From the NCBI GenBank assembly GCA_904419105.1, contig CAJFQR010000052.1, positions 1-10,384 of the forward strand: a stretch of DNA of 10,384 nucleotides, given 5' to 3'. This document shows positions 1 through 5,894 of this stretch, piece after piece (positions within the stretch are counted from its first letter, which is position 1; every line of letters begins with the position of its first letter). Below the pieces are notes generated by a model that saw only the letters and a list, made by a program, of their open reading frames with translations, had not been told where the DNA came from and did no database searches. The DNA comes from Candidatus Avimicrobium faecavium (lineage in GTDB: Bacteria; Bacillota; Clostridia; Oscillospirales; Ruminococcaceae). Made by a program: the position numbers and the translations under genes.

Positions 1-717
1 GCCCTGCCCCGGGAGCTGGCGATGGACACCCGGGAGATCCCCATCGGCCCGGCGGTAACCCAGCACCTGCAGGATATCCGCCACCCGGCGGGGGAACAGG
101 ACGTCACCTATGAGAACGCCCAGGCCAGGGAGCGCACCCAGATCCTGCTGGACCTGGCCAACCAGGAGGGCGGGCTGGTGGTGGGCACCGGCGACCTCAC
201 CGAGGAGGCGCTGGGCTGGTGCACCTTCGGCGGGGACGCGCTGGCCAATTACAATGTCAATGTCACCCTGCCCAAGACGGCCATCCGACGGCTCATCGCC
301 CTCTGCGCCGGGGACAGCCCGAACCCCCGGGTCCGGGAGATCCTGGAGGATGTGCTCGCCACCCCGGTGAGCCCCGAGCTGCTCCCCACCGACGAGAGCG
401 GCGCCATCGTCCAGAAGACCGAGGAGATCCTCGGCGACTACGAGGTACACGACTTCTTCCTCTACTACTTCATCAAATACGGCTTCTCCCCGAAGAAGCT
501 GCTCTTCTATGCGAAAAACGCCTTTGACGACCGCTACGGCGAAGAGCGGCTCCGGGGCTGGCTCAAGCTGTTCCTGCGGCGGTTCGCCGGCGGGCAGTTC
601 AAACGGTCGGCGGCACCGGAGGCGGCGGCCATCACCGACTTTGGTCTTTCGTCGGCGGACTTTATCCTGCCGTCTGATATGAGTGTGCGCACACTGCTCA
701 AAGAGCTGGACGACTGA
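1..717 (+). CDS. nadE: Glutamine-dependent NAD+ synthetase, C-terminal part (5' truncated by window edge)
   Basis: This is the C-terminal 238 residues of NAD+ synthetase, which converts deamido-NAD+ to NAD+ using ATP and ammonia taken from glutamine, the last step of NAD synthesis in the cytosol. The frame is open from base 1, so the gene starts outside the window. An internal ATG at 22 has no ribosome binding site and sits inside the conserved domain. The synthetase-domain motifs are present: DVTYENAQARERTQ, then GLVVGTGDLTEEALGW, then VTLPKTAIRRL, the TPVSPELLP segment, HDFFLYYFIKYGFSPKKL, and QFKRS near the end. The HDFFLYY...GFSPKK block is typical of the long glutamine-dependent enzymes that carry an N-terminal glutaminase domain, so that domain is expected upstream; this is inference. 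The stop is TGA at 715-717. No hairpin terminator separates it from the next promoter. Confidence 0.93.
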   Translation, partial: ALPRELAMDTREIPIGPAVTQHLQDIRHPAGEQDVTYENAQARERTQILLDLANQEGGLVVGTGDLTEEALGWCTFGGDALANYNVNVTLPKTAIRRLIALCAGDSPNPRVREILEDVLATPVSPELLPTDESGAIVQKTEEILGDYEVHDFFLYYFIKYGFSPKKLLFYAKNAFDDRYGEERLRGWLKLFLRRFAGGQFKRSAAPEAAAITDFGLSSADFILPSDMSVRTLLKELDD

Positions 718-729
718 AGATGAAAGTTC

Positions 730-758
730 TTGACCCGCGTCCTGCAAGATGCTACAAT
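730..758 (+). promoter_or_regulatory. Sigma-A promoter for the ACT-UPF0210-ybaK operon
   Basis: The -35 box is TTGACC (730-735), the spacer is 17 bp, and the -10 box is TACAAT (753-758). A TG dinucleotide one base upstream of the -10 makes it an extended -10. Transcription should begin near 765, leaving a leader of about 48 nt before the ACT-domain start at 813. The site lies just after the nadE stop, so the operon can be expressed independently of nadE. Confidence 0.82.
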
Positions 759-812
759 TAGTCTCATATCCGTGAAAATCTCATTCTGTACCCCAAAGGA
801 GGGCCTATCCCA

Positions 813-1085
813 ATGCGAGCAGTCATCACCGTCGTCGGCAAGGACATGGTGGGCATCGTGGCCACCGTAGCCACCGAGTGCGCCGCCACCAACGCCAACA
901 TCCTCGACGTCACCCAGTCGGTCTTTGAGAACGACATCTTCGCCATGGTCATGCTGGTGGATGTCACCAATATGACCTGTCCGCTCCCTGAGCTGCAGGA
1001 CCGTCTCACCGCCTTGACCAAGGATGTGGGCCTGGTAGTCCATGTGATGCACGAGGACATTTTCAACTCGATGCACCGGATCTGA
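813..1085 (+). CDS. ACT-domain protein (UPF0237 type)
   Basis: This 90-residue protein is a single ACT domain with nothing else attached. It opens with the strand AVITVVGKDMVGIVATVATECAA, where the G-x-D-x-x-G-I-V turn is the usual ligand-binding loop of ACT domains. A second strand-helix unit follows (ILDVTQSVFENDIFAMVMLVD). ACT domains bind amino acids or other small ligands, usually as dimers. Free-standing members of this family, related to the regulatory domain of GcvR, are commonly encoded directly before a UPF0210 gene, as here. The ligand is unknown. The start is set by AAAGGAGGG (795-803), 9 nt before the ATG. The next gene starts 22 nt downstream, so the two are almost certainly co-transcribed and their products may interact; the interaction is inference. 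Confidence 0.9.
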   Translation: MRAVITVVGKDMVGIVATVATECAATNANILDVTQSVFENDIFAMVMLVDVTNMTCPLPELQDRLTALTKDVGLVVHVMHEDIFNSMHRI

Positions 1086-1107
1086 GCACAGGGAGGGCCG
1101 TGATTCC

Positions 1108-2466
1108 ATGCTGAATGTAAACGATATCCTGGAGACTATCAAGATGATCGACGAGGACTGCCTCGACGTGCGCACCGTGACGATGGGCATCTCGCTGCTG
1201 GACTGCGCCGACAGCGACATCGACCGCTCCTGCCAGAAGGTCTACGACAAGATCACCCGGCTGGCCAAGGACCTGGTGCGCACCGGTGAGGACATCGAGC
1301 GCACCTACGGCATCCCGATCATCAACAAGCGCATCTCGGTGACGCCCATTGCCATGCTGGTGGCCGCCAGCGGCGGGGACCCGGTCAAGTACGCCAAGGC
1401 GCTGCAGCGGGCGGCGGACACCTGCGGGGTCAACTTCATCGGCGGCTACTCGGCGCTGGTGCAGAAGGGCTTTTCCGCCGGGGACCGGGAGCTGATCGAG
1501 TCGATCCCCCAGGCGATGGACGAGACCGAGAATGTCTGCTCCTCGATCAACATCGGCTCCACCAAGGCCGGGCTGAACCTGGACGCCATCAAGCTGATGG
1601 GCGAGGTGGTCAAGGCCACCGCCGAGCGCACCGCCTACAAGGAGTGCATCGGCTGCGCCAAGCTGGTGGTGTTCTGCAACGCCCCGGAGGACAACCCGTT
1701 CATGGCCGGCGCCTTCCACGGCGTCGGCGAGCCGGACTGCGTCATCCATGTGGGGGTCTCCGGCCCCGGCGTGGTGCGGGCGGCACTGGCCAAGGTGGAC
1801 AAGACCCTGCCCATCGATGAGATCGCCGACATCATCAAAAAGACCGCCTTCAAAATCACCCGTATGGGTCAGCTGGTGGGCACCGAGGCCAGCCGGCGGC
1901 TCGGGGTGCCCTTCGGCATCGTGGACCTGTCGCTGGCGCCGACGCCGGCGGTGGGCGATTCGGTGGCGCACATCCTGGAGGAGATGGGCCTGGAGCAGTG
2001 CGGCGCCCATGGCACCACCGCCACGCTGGCACTGCTCAACGACGCGGTGAAAAAGGGCGGCGTCATGGCGTCCAGCCGGGTCGGCGGCCTGTCCGGCGCC
2101 TTTATCCCGGTATCGGAGGACGCCGGTATGATCGACGCCGTCACCACCGGGGCCCTGTCCATCGAAAAGCTCGAGGCGATGACCGCCGTCTGTTCGGTGG
2201 GGCTGGATATGATCATCATCCCCGGGGACACCACCCCGGCCATCATCTCGGGCATCATCGCCGACGAGGCGGCCATCGGCATGGTCAACTCCAAAACCAC
2301 CGCCGTCCGGGTGATCCCGGCGGTGGGCCGCAAGGAGGGCGACACCCTCACCTTCGGCGGGCTGCTGGGCTATGGGCCGGTGATCAAGGTCAACCGCAAC
2401 TCCCCGGAGGTGTTCATCAACCGGGGCGGCCATATCCCCGCCCCGCTCCAGAGCCTGAAGAACTGA
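1108..2466 (+). CDS. UPF0210 (DUF711) family protein
   Basis: This 452-residue protein is full length for the UPF0210 family. Recognisable blocks are the N-terminal ETIKMIDEDCLDVRTVTMGISLLDC, the central NIGSTKAGLNLDAIKLMG, VVFCNAPEDNPFMAGAFHG, the segment GVPFGIVDLSLAPTPAVGDSV, and the C-terminal GGHIPAP. Members are structurally related to pyruvate formate-lyase/ribonucleotide reductase folds, but to my knowledge no reaction is established and there is no visible glycyl-radical motif. The protein is cytosolic, with no signal peptide or membrane segment. GGGAGGG (1091-1097) lies 10 nt before the ATG. Its place directly after an ACT-domain gene is the family's usual context and suggests the ACT protein is a regulatory partner (inference). 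A short GC hairpin follows the stop, before ybaK. Confidence 0.92.
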   Translation: MLNVNDILETIKMIDEDCLDVRTVTMGISLLDCADSDIDRSCQKVYDKITRLAKDLVRTGEDIERTYGIPIINKRISVTPIAMLVAASGGDPVKYAKALQRAADTCGVNFIGGYSALVQKGFSAGDRELIESIPQAMDETENVCSSINIGSTKAGLNLDAIKLMGEVVKATAERTAYKECIGCAKLVVFCNAPEDNPFMAGAFHGVGEPDCVIHVGVSGPGVVRAALAKVDKTLPIDEIADIIKKTAFKITRMGQLVGTEASRRLGVPFGIVDLSLAPTPAVGDSVAHILEEMGLEQCGAHGTTATLALLNDAVKKGGVMASSRVGGLSGAFIPVSEDAGMIDAVTTGALSIEKLEAMTAVCSVGLDMIIIPGDTTPAIISGIIADEAAIGMVNSKTTAVRVIPAVGRKEGDTLTFGGLLGYGPVIKVNRNSPEVFINRGGHIPAPLQSLKN

Positions 2467-2470
2467 GGCT

Positions 2471-2486
2471 CTGCCGGCTCCGGCAG
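2471..2486 (+). other. GC-rich hairpin between UPF0210 and ybaK genes
   Basis: CTGCCGG and CCGGCAG are perfect inverted repeats separated by 2 bases (about 6 bp of stable stem). It sits 5 nt after the UPF0210 stop and upstream of the ybaK ribosome binding site. It has no T-run of its own; the T-run at 2507-2512 lies after the binding site. It is therefore not a convincing terminator. It may be an mRNA stabilising or processing element. Confidence 0.4.
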
Positions 2487-2516
2487 GCCGCCGGAGGGAA
2501 AAGAGGTTTTTTCACA

Positions 2517-3005
2517 ATGGCAAAAGAAAAGATCGAAAAGACCAACGCCATCCGGGCGCTGGACCGGGCAAAGCTGCCCTATGCCGTCCACACCTATGAG
2601 AACGACGGCACCGCGGTGGACGGCGTCACCGTGGCCCGGAAAACCGGCACCCCGGTGGAACGGGTGTACAAGACGCTGGTCACCGTCGGGCACAGCCGGG
2701 AGCACTATGTCTTCGTGATCCCGGTGGCCGCCGAGCTGGACCTCAAGGCCGCCGCCCGGGCGGTCGGGGAAAAATCGGTGGAGATGATCCATGTGGCGGA
2801 CATCAACAAGGTCACCGGCTACATCCGGGGCGGCTGCTCCCCGATCGGCATGAAAAAGCTCTTCACCACCGTGCTGGACGAGAGCTGCCTGGCCCAGCCG
2901 ACGATCCTGGTCAGCGCCGGGAAGATCGGCATGCAGATCGAGATCGACCCGGCGGTGCTCCGGGACTTTATCGGGGCGGGCACCGCCGCCATCACCGCCT
3001 GCTGA
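2517..3005 (+). CDS. ybaK: Cys-tRNA(Pro)/Cys-tRNA(Cys) deacylase, YbaK/EbsC family
   Basis: This 162-residue protein belongs to the YbaK/EbsC editing family, which hydrolyses Cys mischarged on tRNA(Pro) and so protects proline codons from cysteine misincorporation. It acts in the cytosol with prolyl-tRNA synthetase. Family marks are the early KTNAIRALDRAKLPYAVHTYE, the VYKTLV segment with the conserved lysine (Lys52 here), VIPVAAELDLKAAA, and GYIRGGCSPIG at about residues 101-111, ending in IEIDP. The length is standard. The frame is open far upstream, to 1998, but the family's N-terminus begins at ATG 2517, where AAGAGG (2501-2506) gives 10 nt spacing. It follows UPF0210 by 50 nt and precedes the membrane protein by 15 nt in one operon. 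The family also contains less specific deacylases, so the exact substrate is inferred. Confidence 0.92.
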   Translation: MAKEKIEKTNAIRALDRAKLPYAVHTYENDGTAVDGVTVARKTGTPVERVYKTLVTVGHSREHYVFVIPVAAELDLKAAARAVGEKSVEMIHVADINKVTGYIRGGCSPIGMKKLFTTVLDESCLAQPTILVSAGKIGMQIEIDPAVLRDFIGAGTAAITAC

Positions 3006-3020
3006 AAGGAGGGAGAACCG

Positions 3021-3527
3021 ATGCCCACCATCCGCCGGGGAGCGCCGGTGCTGCTCGCCCTCTGGCCCTATCTGATGCTGGCAGCCGCCCTGCTGCCGGA
3101 GGAGACCGCCGCTGCCGCCGCGGAGCTGTGGTGGCTGCTGACGCCGGCGGTGCTGCTGGCCAACCTGTGGAATGCCTGTACGCTGGGCGATCCGGGCCGG
3201 AGCGTGCGGACCTGCCTGTGGGTCAAGCTGGTGCACATTCCGTTCTACCTGCTGCTGTTCGCAGCCGGGGCGGTGATGGTGCTGGCGATGGTGGTGCCGG
3301 CCTTTACCCTGCTGACGCCGCTGCTGCTCCTGATGCTGGCCGGTATGGAATGGGTCCTGCTGGCCGTCGGCTCGAGCTACGGCATCGCCGGGGCCCTGGG
3401 GCTGCGGCGGGCCGGTGTCTTCACCCGGGCGGGGACGGCGGTGCGGTGTGTGCTGCTGCTCTGCTTTGTCTGCGATGTGTTCGCCGCCGTCTCGCTGCGG
3501 CGGGCGGCCAGGCGGGCCGGGCTGTAG
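3021..3527 (+). CDS. Small multi-pass membrane protein of unknown function
   Basis: I do not recognise a characterised family. The 168-residue protein is strongly hydrophobic. Likely membrane segments are at residues 8-25, 36-54, 66-93, 95-118 and 139-158, so four or five passes. The short charged stretches include GDPGRSVR near 56-63 and an arginine-rich C-terminal tail (RRAARR near 160-165), which by the positive-inside rule is probably cytoplasmic. The WVKLVHIPFYLLLF and SSYGIAGALGLRRAG segments look like the conserved core of a small clostridial membrane family, but I cannot name one with certainty. The start is fixed by AAAGGAGGG (3005-3013), 7 nt before the ATG and overlapping the ybaK stop, which suggests translational coupling to ybaK. 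It is the last gene of the operon and is followed by a terminator. Confidence 0.8.
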   Translation: MPTIRRGAPVLLALWPYLMLAAALLPEETAAAAAELWWLLTPAVLLANLWNACTLGDPGRSVRTCLWVKLVHIPFYLLLFAAGAVMVLAMVVPAFTLLTPLLLLMLAGMEWVLLAVGSSYGIAGALGLRRAGVFTRAGTAVRCVLLLCFVCDVFAAVSLRRAARRAGL

Positions 3528-3551
3528 GTCCTCCCCACTGAAACGGATCAG

Positions 3552-3582
3552 AAAAAGCTCCGGCGCGGCCGGGGCTTTTTTT
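3552..3582 (+). terminator. Bidirectional intrinsic terminator
   Basis: A hairpin with a stem of about 13 bp (3552-3564 with 3568-3580, one G-U pair) and loop GCG is flanked by A5 on the left and T7 on the right. It ends the ACT-UPF0210-ybaK operon on the plus strand. Read from the other strand it also has a T-run, so it can end sfsA, whose stop lies 16 bases away. Confidence 0.9.
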
Positions 3583-3597
3583 CGTCTTATGTGAAGG

Positions 3598-4296
3598 TCA
3601 GAGAAGGACCGGCACCGGGGCGAGCACCGAGAGGGAGTCCGGCGTGACCCGGCAGCGGTAGGCAAGCAGCTCGACGCCGGCGGCCTTCGCCTCCCGGAGC
3701 GCCTGTGCAAAGGCCGGCTGGGCCGCCGTATTCGGGGAAAAGCGGGTCACCGGCTCCATTGCGATGAGGAACACCGCCGCTGTCCGCCGGCCGCGGACGG
3801 CCAGATCGGTGAGCTCGGCGAGGTGCTTCAGGCCCCGCTCGGTCGGGGCGTCGGGAAAGAGAGCGGCGCCGTCCCGCTCCAGCGTGACCCCCTTGAGCTC
3901 GCACCAGAGCTCCCCGGCGGCGCCGCTGACGAGAAAGTCCAGCCGAGAGCGGTCGACGGTCACCTCCGGGCGGAGGGACTGCACCGGGCCGATCGCCGGC
4001 AGGGTGATGGCCCCGGCGGTGACCGCCTCGGCAAACAGGCGGTTCGGGGCCAGCGAATCCACATTGACCAGAAAGCCCGGGGCCTTCTCCACCGTGATGA
4101 GGGTGTAGGCGGTCTTGCGCGCCGGGGACGGGGCGTACTGGACCCAGGCGGGCACGCCGGGCCGGAACAGCTCGGCACAGCGGCCGGTGGTGCGCACATG
4201 GGCGGCGATCTCCTCACCGGTGGGCAGGCGCAGGGCGGCGGTAAAGCGGTTTTCCCGGCGGAGAAACACCGCCGGACAGATGTTGGGGTAGTGCAT
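3598..4296 (-). CDS. sfsA: SfsA family protein (sugar fermentation stimulation protein homologue)
   Basis: This 232-residue protein matches the SfsA family in length and motifs. SfsA was named from an E. coli gene that raises maltose metabolism when overexpressed; the fold includes an OB-like N-terminal part and a nuclease-like C-terminal core, and the true biochemical role is not settled. Visible motifs are RENRFTAALRL (about 14-24), the TGR-x-AELF-x-PG block (37-47), VNVDSLAPNRL (78-87), SRLDFL (117-122), ELKGVTL (133-139) and FPDAPTERGLKHL (147-159). In place of the common N-T-G motif there is T-T-G. The frame extends upstream to 4443, but ATG 4294-4296 has AAGGAG (4303-4308) 6 nt before it and begins where the family begins. 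It is monocistronic, with its own promoter and a shared bidirectional terminator. Confidence 0.9.
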   Translation of the reverse strand: MHYPNICPAVFLRRENRFTAALRLPTGEEIAAHVRTTGRCAELFRPGVPAWVQYAPSPARKTAYTLITVEKAPGFLVNVDSLAPNRLFAEAVTAGAITLPAIGPVQSLRPEVTVDRSRLDFLVSGAAGELWCELKGVTLERDGAALFPDAPTERGLKHLAELTDLAVRGRRTAAVFLIAMEPVTRFSPNTAAQPAFAQALREAKAAGVELLAYRCRVTPDSLSVLAPVPVLL

Positions 4297-4335
4297 TGGG
4301 AGCTCCTTGAAGAACATATATTCGTTACAAGTTCT

Positions 4336-4364
4336 ATTGTATCCGGAAAACGGGAGGGTGTCAA
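4336..4364 (-). promoter_or_regulatory. Sigma-A promoter for sfsA
   Basis: On the minus strand, a consensus TTGACA (4359-4364), a 17-bp spacer and TACAAT (4336-4341) form a near-perfect promoter. Transcription should start near 4329, about 33 nt before the sfsA ATG. Confidence 0.88.
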
Positions 4365-4418
4365 GGGGGGCGTGTGTAGAAAAATAAGCGAAAATTTGTT
4401 CACTATGACGAAGGCGAA

Positions 4419-4435
4419 CCGCTGCACGGCAGCGG
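4419..4435. other. Orphan inverted repeat between sfsA promoter and the 4442 terminator
   Basis: CCGCTG and CAGCGG form a perfect 6-bp stem around a 5-base loop. It is not followed by a T-run on the minus strand, and on the plus strand no gene precedes it. The surrounding 4365-4441 stretch is more AT-rich than the rest of the window, and I see no gene in it. Confidence 0.3.
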
Positions 4436-4441
4436 GAGAGC

Positions 4442-4466
4442 AAAAAAGAAGGCCCCGAACGGGGCC
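4442..4466 (-). terminator. Intrinsic terminator of the 4496-5632 cassette
   Basis: On the minus strand, GGCCCCG and CGGGGCC (4451-4466) form a hairpin followed by TTCTTTTTT (4442-4450). It lies 29 nt after the stop of the four-helix membrane protein and upstream of the sfsA promoter, so it separates the two transcription units. Confidence 0.85.
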
Positions 4467-4495
4467 CTGCGGGGAAAACGATCCGCTTTCAGCGG

Positions 4496-4954
4496 TCACG
4501 GCTGGGACGGAGGTTCCAGCCCGGCCATCGGGTGCAGCCAGGTCAGGGCGCCGAGCAGGAGAAGCAGGCAGACGCCGATCACCGCCTGCAGATAGAGGGT
4601 GCCGGAACCTACCCATTCCACCGTCGCGGTCAGCAGCGCACCGAGGGGCAGCCAGCGAAGCCCTGTCCGGTCCTCCTCAAGCTGGGCACAGGCCAGCGCC
4701 TGCCACTCGGAACAGGCATCGACCTTGCCCCGGAGAGCAACAGCCCACTGCACCAGCTTGACGGCCATGATCAGAGAGCCGATGCCGATGGCACGGACAC
4801 CGGGGGTATATGGCAGCTCCAGCGGGTCGGCCGGGAGGAGCCCCCAGGTCCAGAGGGCCAGAAAGACGGCGACAGCCAGCTGCGCCCACGCCCAACGGCA
4901 ATAGGAGCGTGTGAGGGAGGCGCAGGCAGTCTGTGAAAGGTCATGACGGTCCAT
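4496..4954 (-). CDS. Four-helix membrane protein of unknown function
   Basis: I do not recognise the family. The 152-residue protein has about 20 soluble N-terminal residues (MDRHDLSQTA...), then likely membrane helices at 21-41, 54-74, 101-117 and 119-141, with a charged loop between helices 2 and 3 (GKVDACSEWQALACAQLEEDR, in two parts around 76-96) that looks amphipathic. The C-terminus is short and proline-rich. An in-frame TTG at 4970-4972 could in principle start the gene, but it overlaps the ribosome binding site; AAAGGAG (4963-4969) is placed 8 nt before ATG 4952-4954, so I chose the ATG. It lies 69 nt downstream of a tiny membrane-peptide gene and is the last gene of a three-gene minus-strand unit. 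The stop is TGA, followed by a terminator. Confidence 0.78.
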   Translation of the reverse strand: MDRHDLSQTACASLTRSYCRWAWAQLAVAVFLALWTWGLLPADPLELPYTPGVRAIGIGSLIMAVKLVQWAVALRGKVDACSEWQALACAQLEEDRTGLRWLPLGALLTATVEWVGSGTLYLQAVIGVCLLLLLGALTWLHPMAGLEPPSQP

Positions 4955-5011
4955 ATTCACCTCTCCTTTCAAAAGAGCATCGGGAAGGCGCCGGCTGCCG
5001 TTTCAAAGGCT

Positions 5012-5021
5012 TCCGGCCGGA
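5012..5021. other. 10-bp perfect palindrome after the 34-residue ORF
   Basis: TCCGGCCGGA is self-complementary and extends to a weaker hairpin (5010-5023). It starts 2 bases past the TGA of the small ORF, inside the 69-nt gap before the next gene. There is no T-run after it, so it is more likely an mRNA processing or stability element than a terminator, or chance in GC-rich DNA. Confidence 0.3.
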
Positions 5022-5023
5022 GG

Positions 5024-5128
5024 TCACCGGCGGGACCAGGCGAGGGCAAAGCCCAGAATGGCGAACAGGGCAAGGCCGGCCGCCCTGCCGGCTGGGGTGG
5101 CGATCAACGGGGTGAAGGCAAGTTCCAT
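5024..5128 (-). CDS. Predicted 34-residue single-pass membrane peptide
   Basis: This is a small gene that a length cut-off would miss. ATG 5126-5128 is preceded by AAAGGAGG with 7 nt spacing, among the best ribosome binding sites in the window, and the frame ends at TGA 5024-5026. The peptide begins MELAFTPLIATPAGRAAG, continues with a hydrophobic stretch at about residues 16-31 (AGLALFAILGFALAW) and ends SRR. One membrane helix with a basic C-terminal end is expected. It sits 27 nt after the stop of the exported-protein gene and 69 nt before the four-helix protein gene, on the same strand. Function is unknown; small membrane peptides in such positions often act as subunits or regulators of the neighbouring membrane protein, which is inference here. 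Confidence 0.68.
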   Translation of the reverse strand: MELAFTPLIATPAGRAAGLALFAILGFALAWSRR

Positions 5129-5155
5129 TGGGGGGACCTCCTTTCCGGGGCGGAG

Positions 5156-5632
5156 TCAGAGCAGCTCATACCGGAGGGACAGGTCGGTCCGGACGCGGGA
5201 GTAGTGGGTGTAGGAGTCGGGACCGACCCGCACCTGGGTCGGGAACTCCATGACACCGCCGGCCCGCACCGAGGCCCGGCGGTCCGGATACCGGCCGGTG
5301 CCGTCGATGCAGTAGAATCCGTTCCAGCCGGACTCCCCGAGGGAGTTGTCCAGCACGCCGTAGGCGGTGCAGCCGGTGAACCGGCGGACGCCGGCGTCCC
5401 CGCCGACGGTGTAGACCCCGTAGAGGGTCAGGCTGGAGACCCGGTCGCTGGTCGGGTCGGAGATAAAGACGGTCTTTTCGATGCGAAGGCCGGCCTCTTC
5501 GGCGGTGATGGCCAGCGGCTGGACGGTCTGCACGGTGAGAAAACCATCGTAGGTGGTATCCAGCTGCACCGGGGCATGGTCCCAGCGCAGCAGCGCCAGA
5601 CAGGCGAGGGCGGCAGAGACGAGGGCCGTCAT
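5156..5632 (-). CDS. Predicted exported or membrane-anchored protein of unknown function
   Basis: The 158-residue protein starts with a short hydrophobic segment (TALVSAALACLALL, about residues 2-15) that looks like a signal anchor or signal peptide, although it lacks the usual basic residues before it. A conserved lipobox is not evident; the Cys at 11 is inside the hydrophobic run. The rest is polar and rich in beta-forming residues, with the sequences YDGFLTVQTVQPLAI (28-42), SLTLYGVYTVGGD (67-79) and a C-terminal MEFPTQVRVGPDSYTHY (128-144). Two cysteines (88 and 108) in the predicted outside part could form a disulfide. I do not recognise a family. AGGAGG (5641-5646) lies 8 nt before the ATG, fixing the start. 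It is the first gene of the cassette, with a promoter at 5678-5706. Confidence 0.75.
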   Translation of the reverse strand: MTALVSAALACLALLRWDHAPVQLDTTYDGFLTVQTVQPLAITAEEAGLRIEKTVFISDPTSDRVSSLTLYGVYTVGGDAGVRRFTGCTAYGVLDNSLGESGWNGFYCIDGTGRYPDRRASVRAGGVMEFPTQVRVGPDSYTHYSRVRTDLSLRYELL

Positions 5633-5677
5633 AGAAAAAACCTCCTGTCGGTGGGATAGGGGCAGCTGTCTGTTTTA

Positions 5678-5706
5678 AGCATACCACGGAACGGCGGAGG
5701 GCGCAA
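5678..5706 (-). promoter_or_regulatory. Extended -10 promoter for the 4496-5632 cassette
   Basis: On the minus strand, TATGCT (5678-5683) is preceded by TGG, giving an extended -10. A weak -35, TTGCGC (5701-5706), lies 17 bp upstream. The predicted start of transcription is near 5671, about 39 nt before the gene. The -35 lies in the loop of an inverted repeat (5692-5716). Confidence 0.6.
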
Positions 5707-5716
5707 GGCTCCGCCG
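5692..5716. promoter_or_regulatory. Inverted repeat spanning the -35 of the cassette promoter (possible operator)
   Basis: CGGCGGAG (5692-5699) and CTCCGCCG (5709-5716) are perfect 8-bp inverted repeats separated by 9 bases that contain the -35 hexamer of the minus-strand promoter. The geometry suits a dimeric repressor, but the arms are GC-rich and could arise by chance. Confidence 0.35.
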
Positions 5717-5760
5717 GGAGGGCGGGACGCTTTTGCAGGAAAAGAAAGGGGATTTTTCAT

Positions 5761-5789
5761 TTGACAGGGACGGGACGGGGTAGTATAAT
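5761..5789 (+). promoter_or_regulatory. Perfect-consensus sigma-A promoter for pyrB
   Basis: TTGACA (5761-5766), a 17-bp spacer and TATAAT (5784-5789) match the consensus at all 12 positions. Transcription should start near 5796, giving a leader of about 165 nt before the pyrB ATG. Such a strong promoter fits control after initiation, by the attenuator in the leader. Confidence 0.93.
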
Positions 5790-5805
5790 AAAACAAAATA
5801 CGATA

Positions 5806-5836
5806 CCTTTAAAGTAGCACAGAGAGGCTAAAAAGG
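5806..5836 (+). promoter_or_regulatory. PyrR-binding anti-antiterminator stem-loop
   Basis: The sequence AGCACAGAGAGGCT (5816-5829) agrees at 12 of 14 positions with the PyrR-binding consensus ARUCCNGNGAGGYU known from Bacillus pyr leaders. It is enclosed by pairing arms: an upper stem TAGC/GCTA (5815-5818 with 5827-5830) around the loop ACAGAGAG, a purine internal bulge (5811-5814), and a lower stem CCTTT/AAAGG (5806-5810 with 5832-5836). That is the known architecture. UMP/UTP-bound PyrR is expected to hold this loop and favour termination downstream. Confidence 0.85.
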
Positions 5837-5847
5837 GAAAATAACGA

Positions 5848-5894
5848 CGCCTGCCGCCACCGGCGCAGGTGCGGCATCACGCCTGACGCGGCAG
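5848..5894 (+). promoter_or_regulatory. Alternative leader folds, including a candidate antiterminator
   Basis: CTGCCGC (5851-5857) can pair perfectly over 7 bp with GCGGCAG (5888-5894), which is the 5' arm of the downstream terminator; this would be the antiterminator. The same CTGCCGC is also part of a local hairpin (5848-5854 with 5865-5871), which would free the terminator. The folds exclude each other, as expected for attenuation. How the PyrR loop at 5806-5836 tips this balance is not clear from hand pairing. Confidence 0.55.

Noticed and set aside
1063..2433. 456-codon minus-strand frame opposite the UPF0210 gene
   Set aside because: Low-complexity antisense translation (many Asp, His, Gly, Val); the plus-strand protein is a clear conserved family.
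1998..2516. N-terminal extension of the ybaK frame
   Set aside because: It overlaps UPF0210 in another frame, translates to Gly/Arg/His-rich noise, and YbaK proteins begin at the ATG at 2517.
2370..3710. 446-codon minus-strand frame across ybaK, the membrane gene and the terminator
   Set aside because: It crosses a real bidirectional terminator and is composed of Gln/Arg/Pro/Gly-rich sequence with no family resemblance.
4297..4443. Upstream extension of the sfsA frame
   Set aside because: It runs through the sfsA promoter (4336-4364) and has no ribosome binding site; ATG 4294-4296 has one.
3823..4761. 312-codon plus-strand frame across sfsA and the following gene
   Set aside because: It spans the sfsA promoter and a terminator and is antisense to a clear SfsA protein; the composition is Gly/Arg/Pro-rich noise.
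4955..4972. TTG start adding six residues to the four-helix protein
   Set aside because: The added codons are themselves the ribosome binding site of the ATG at 4952-4954.
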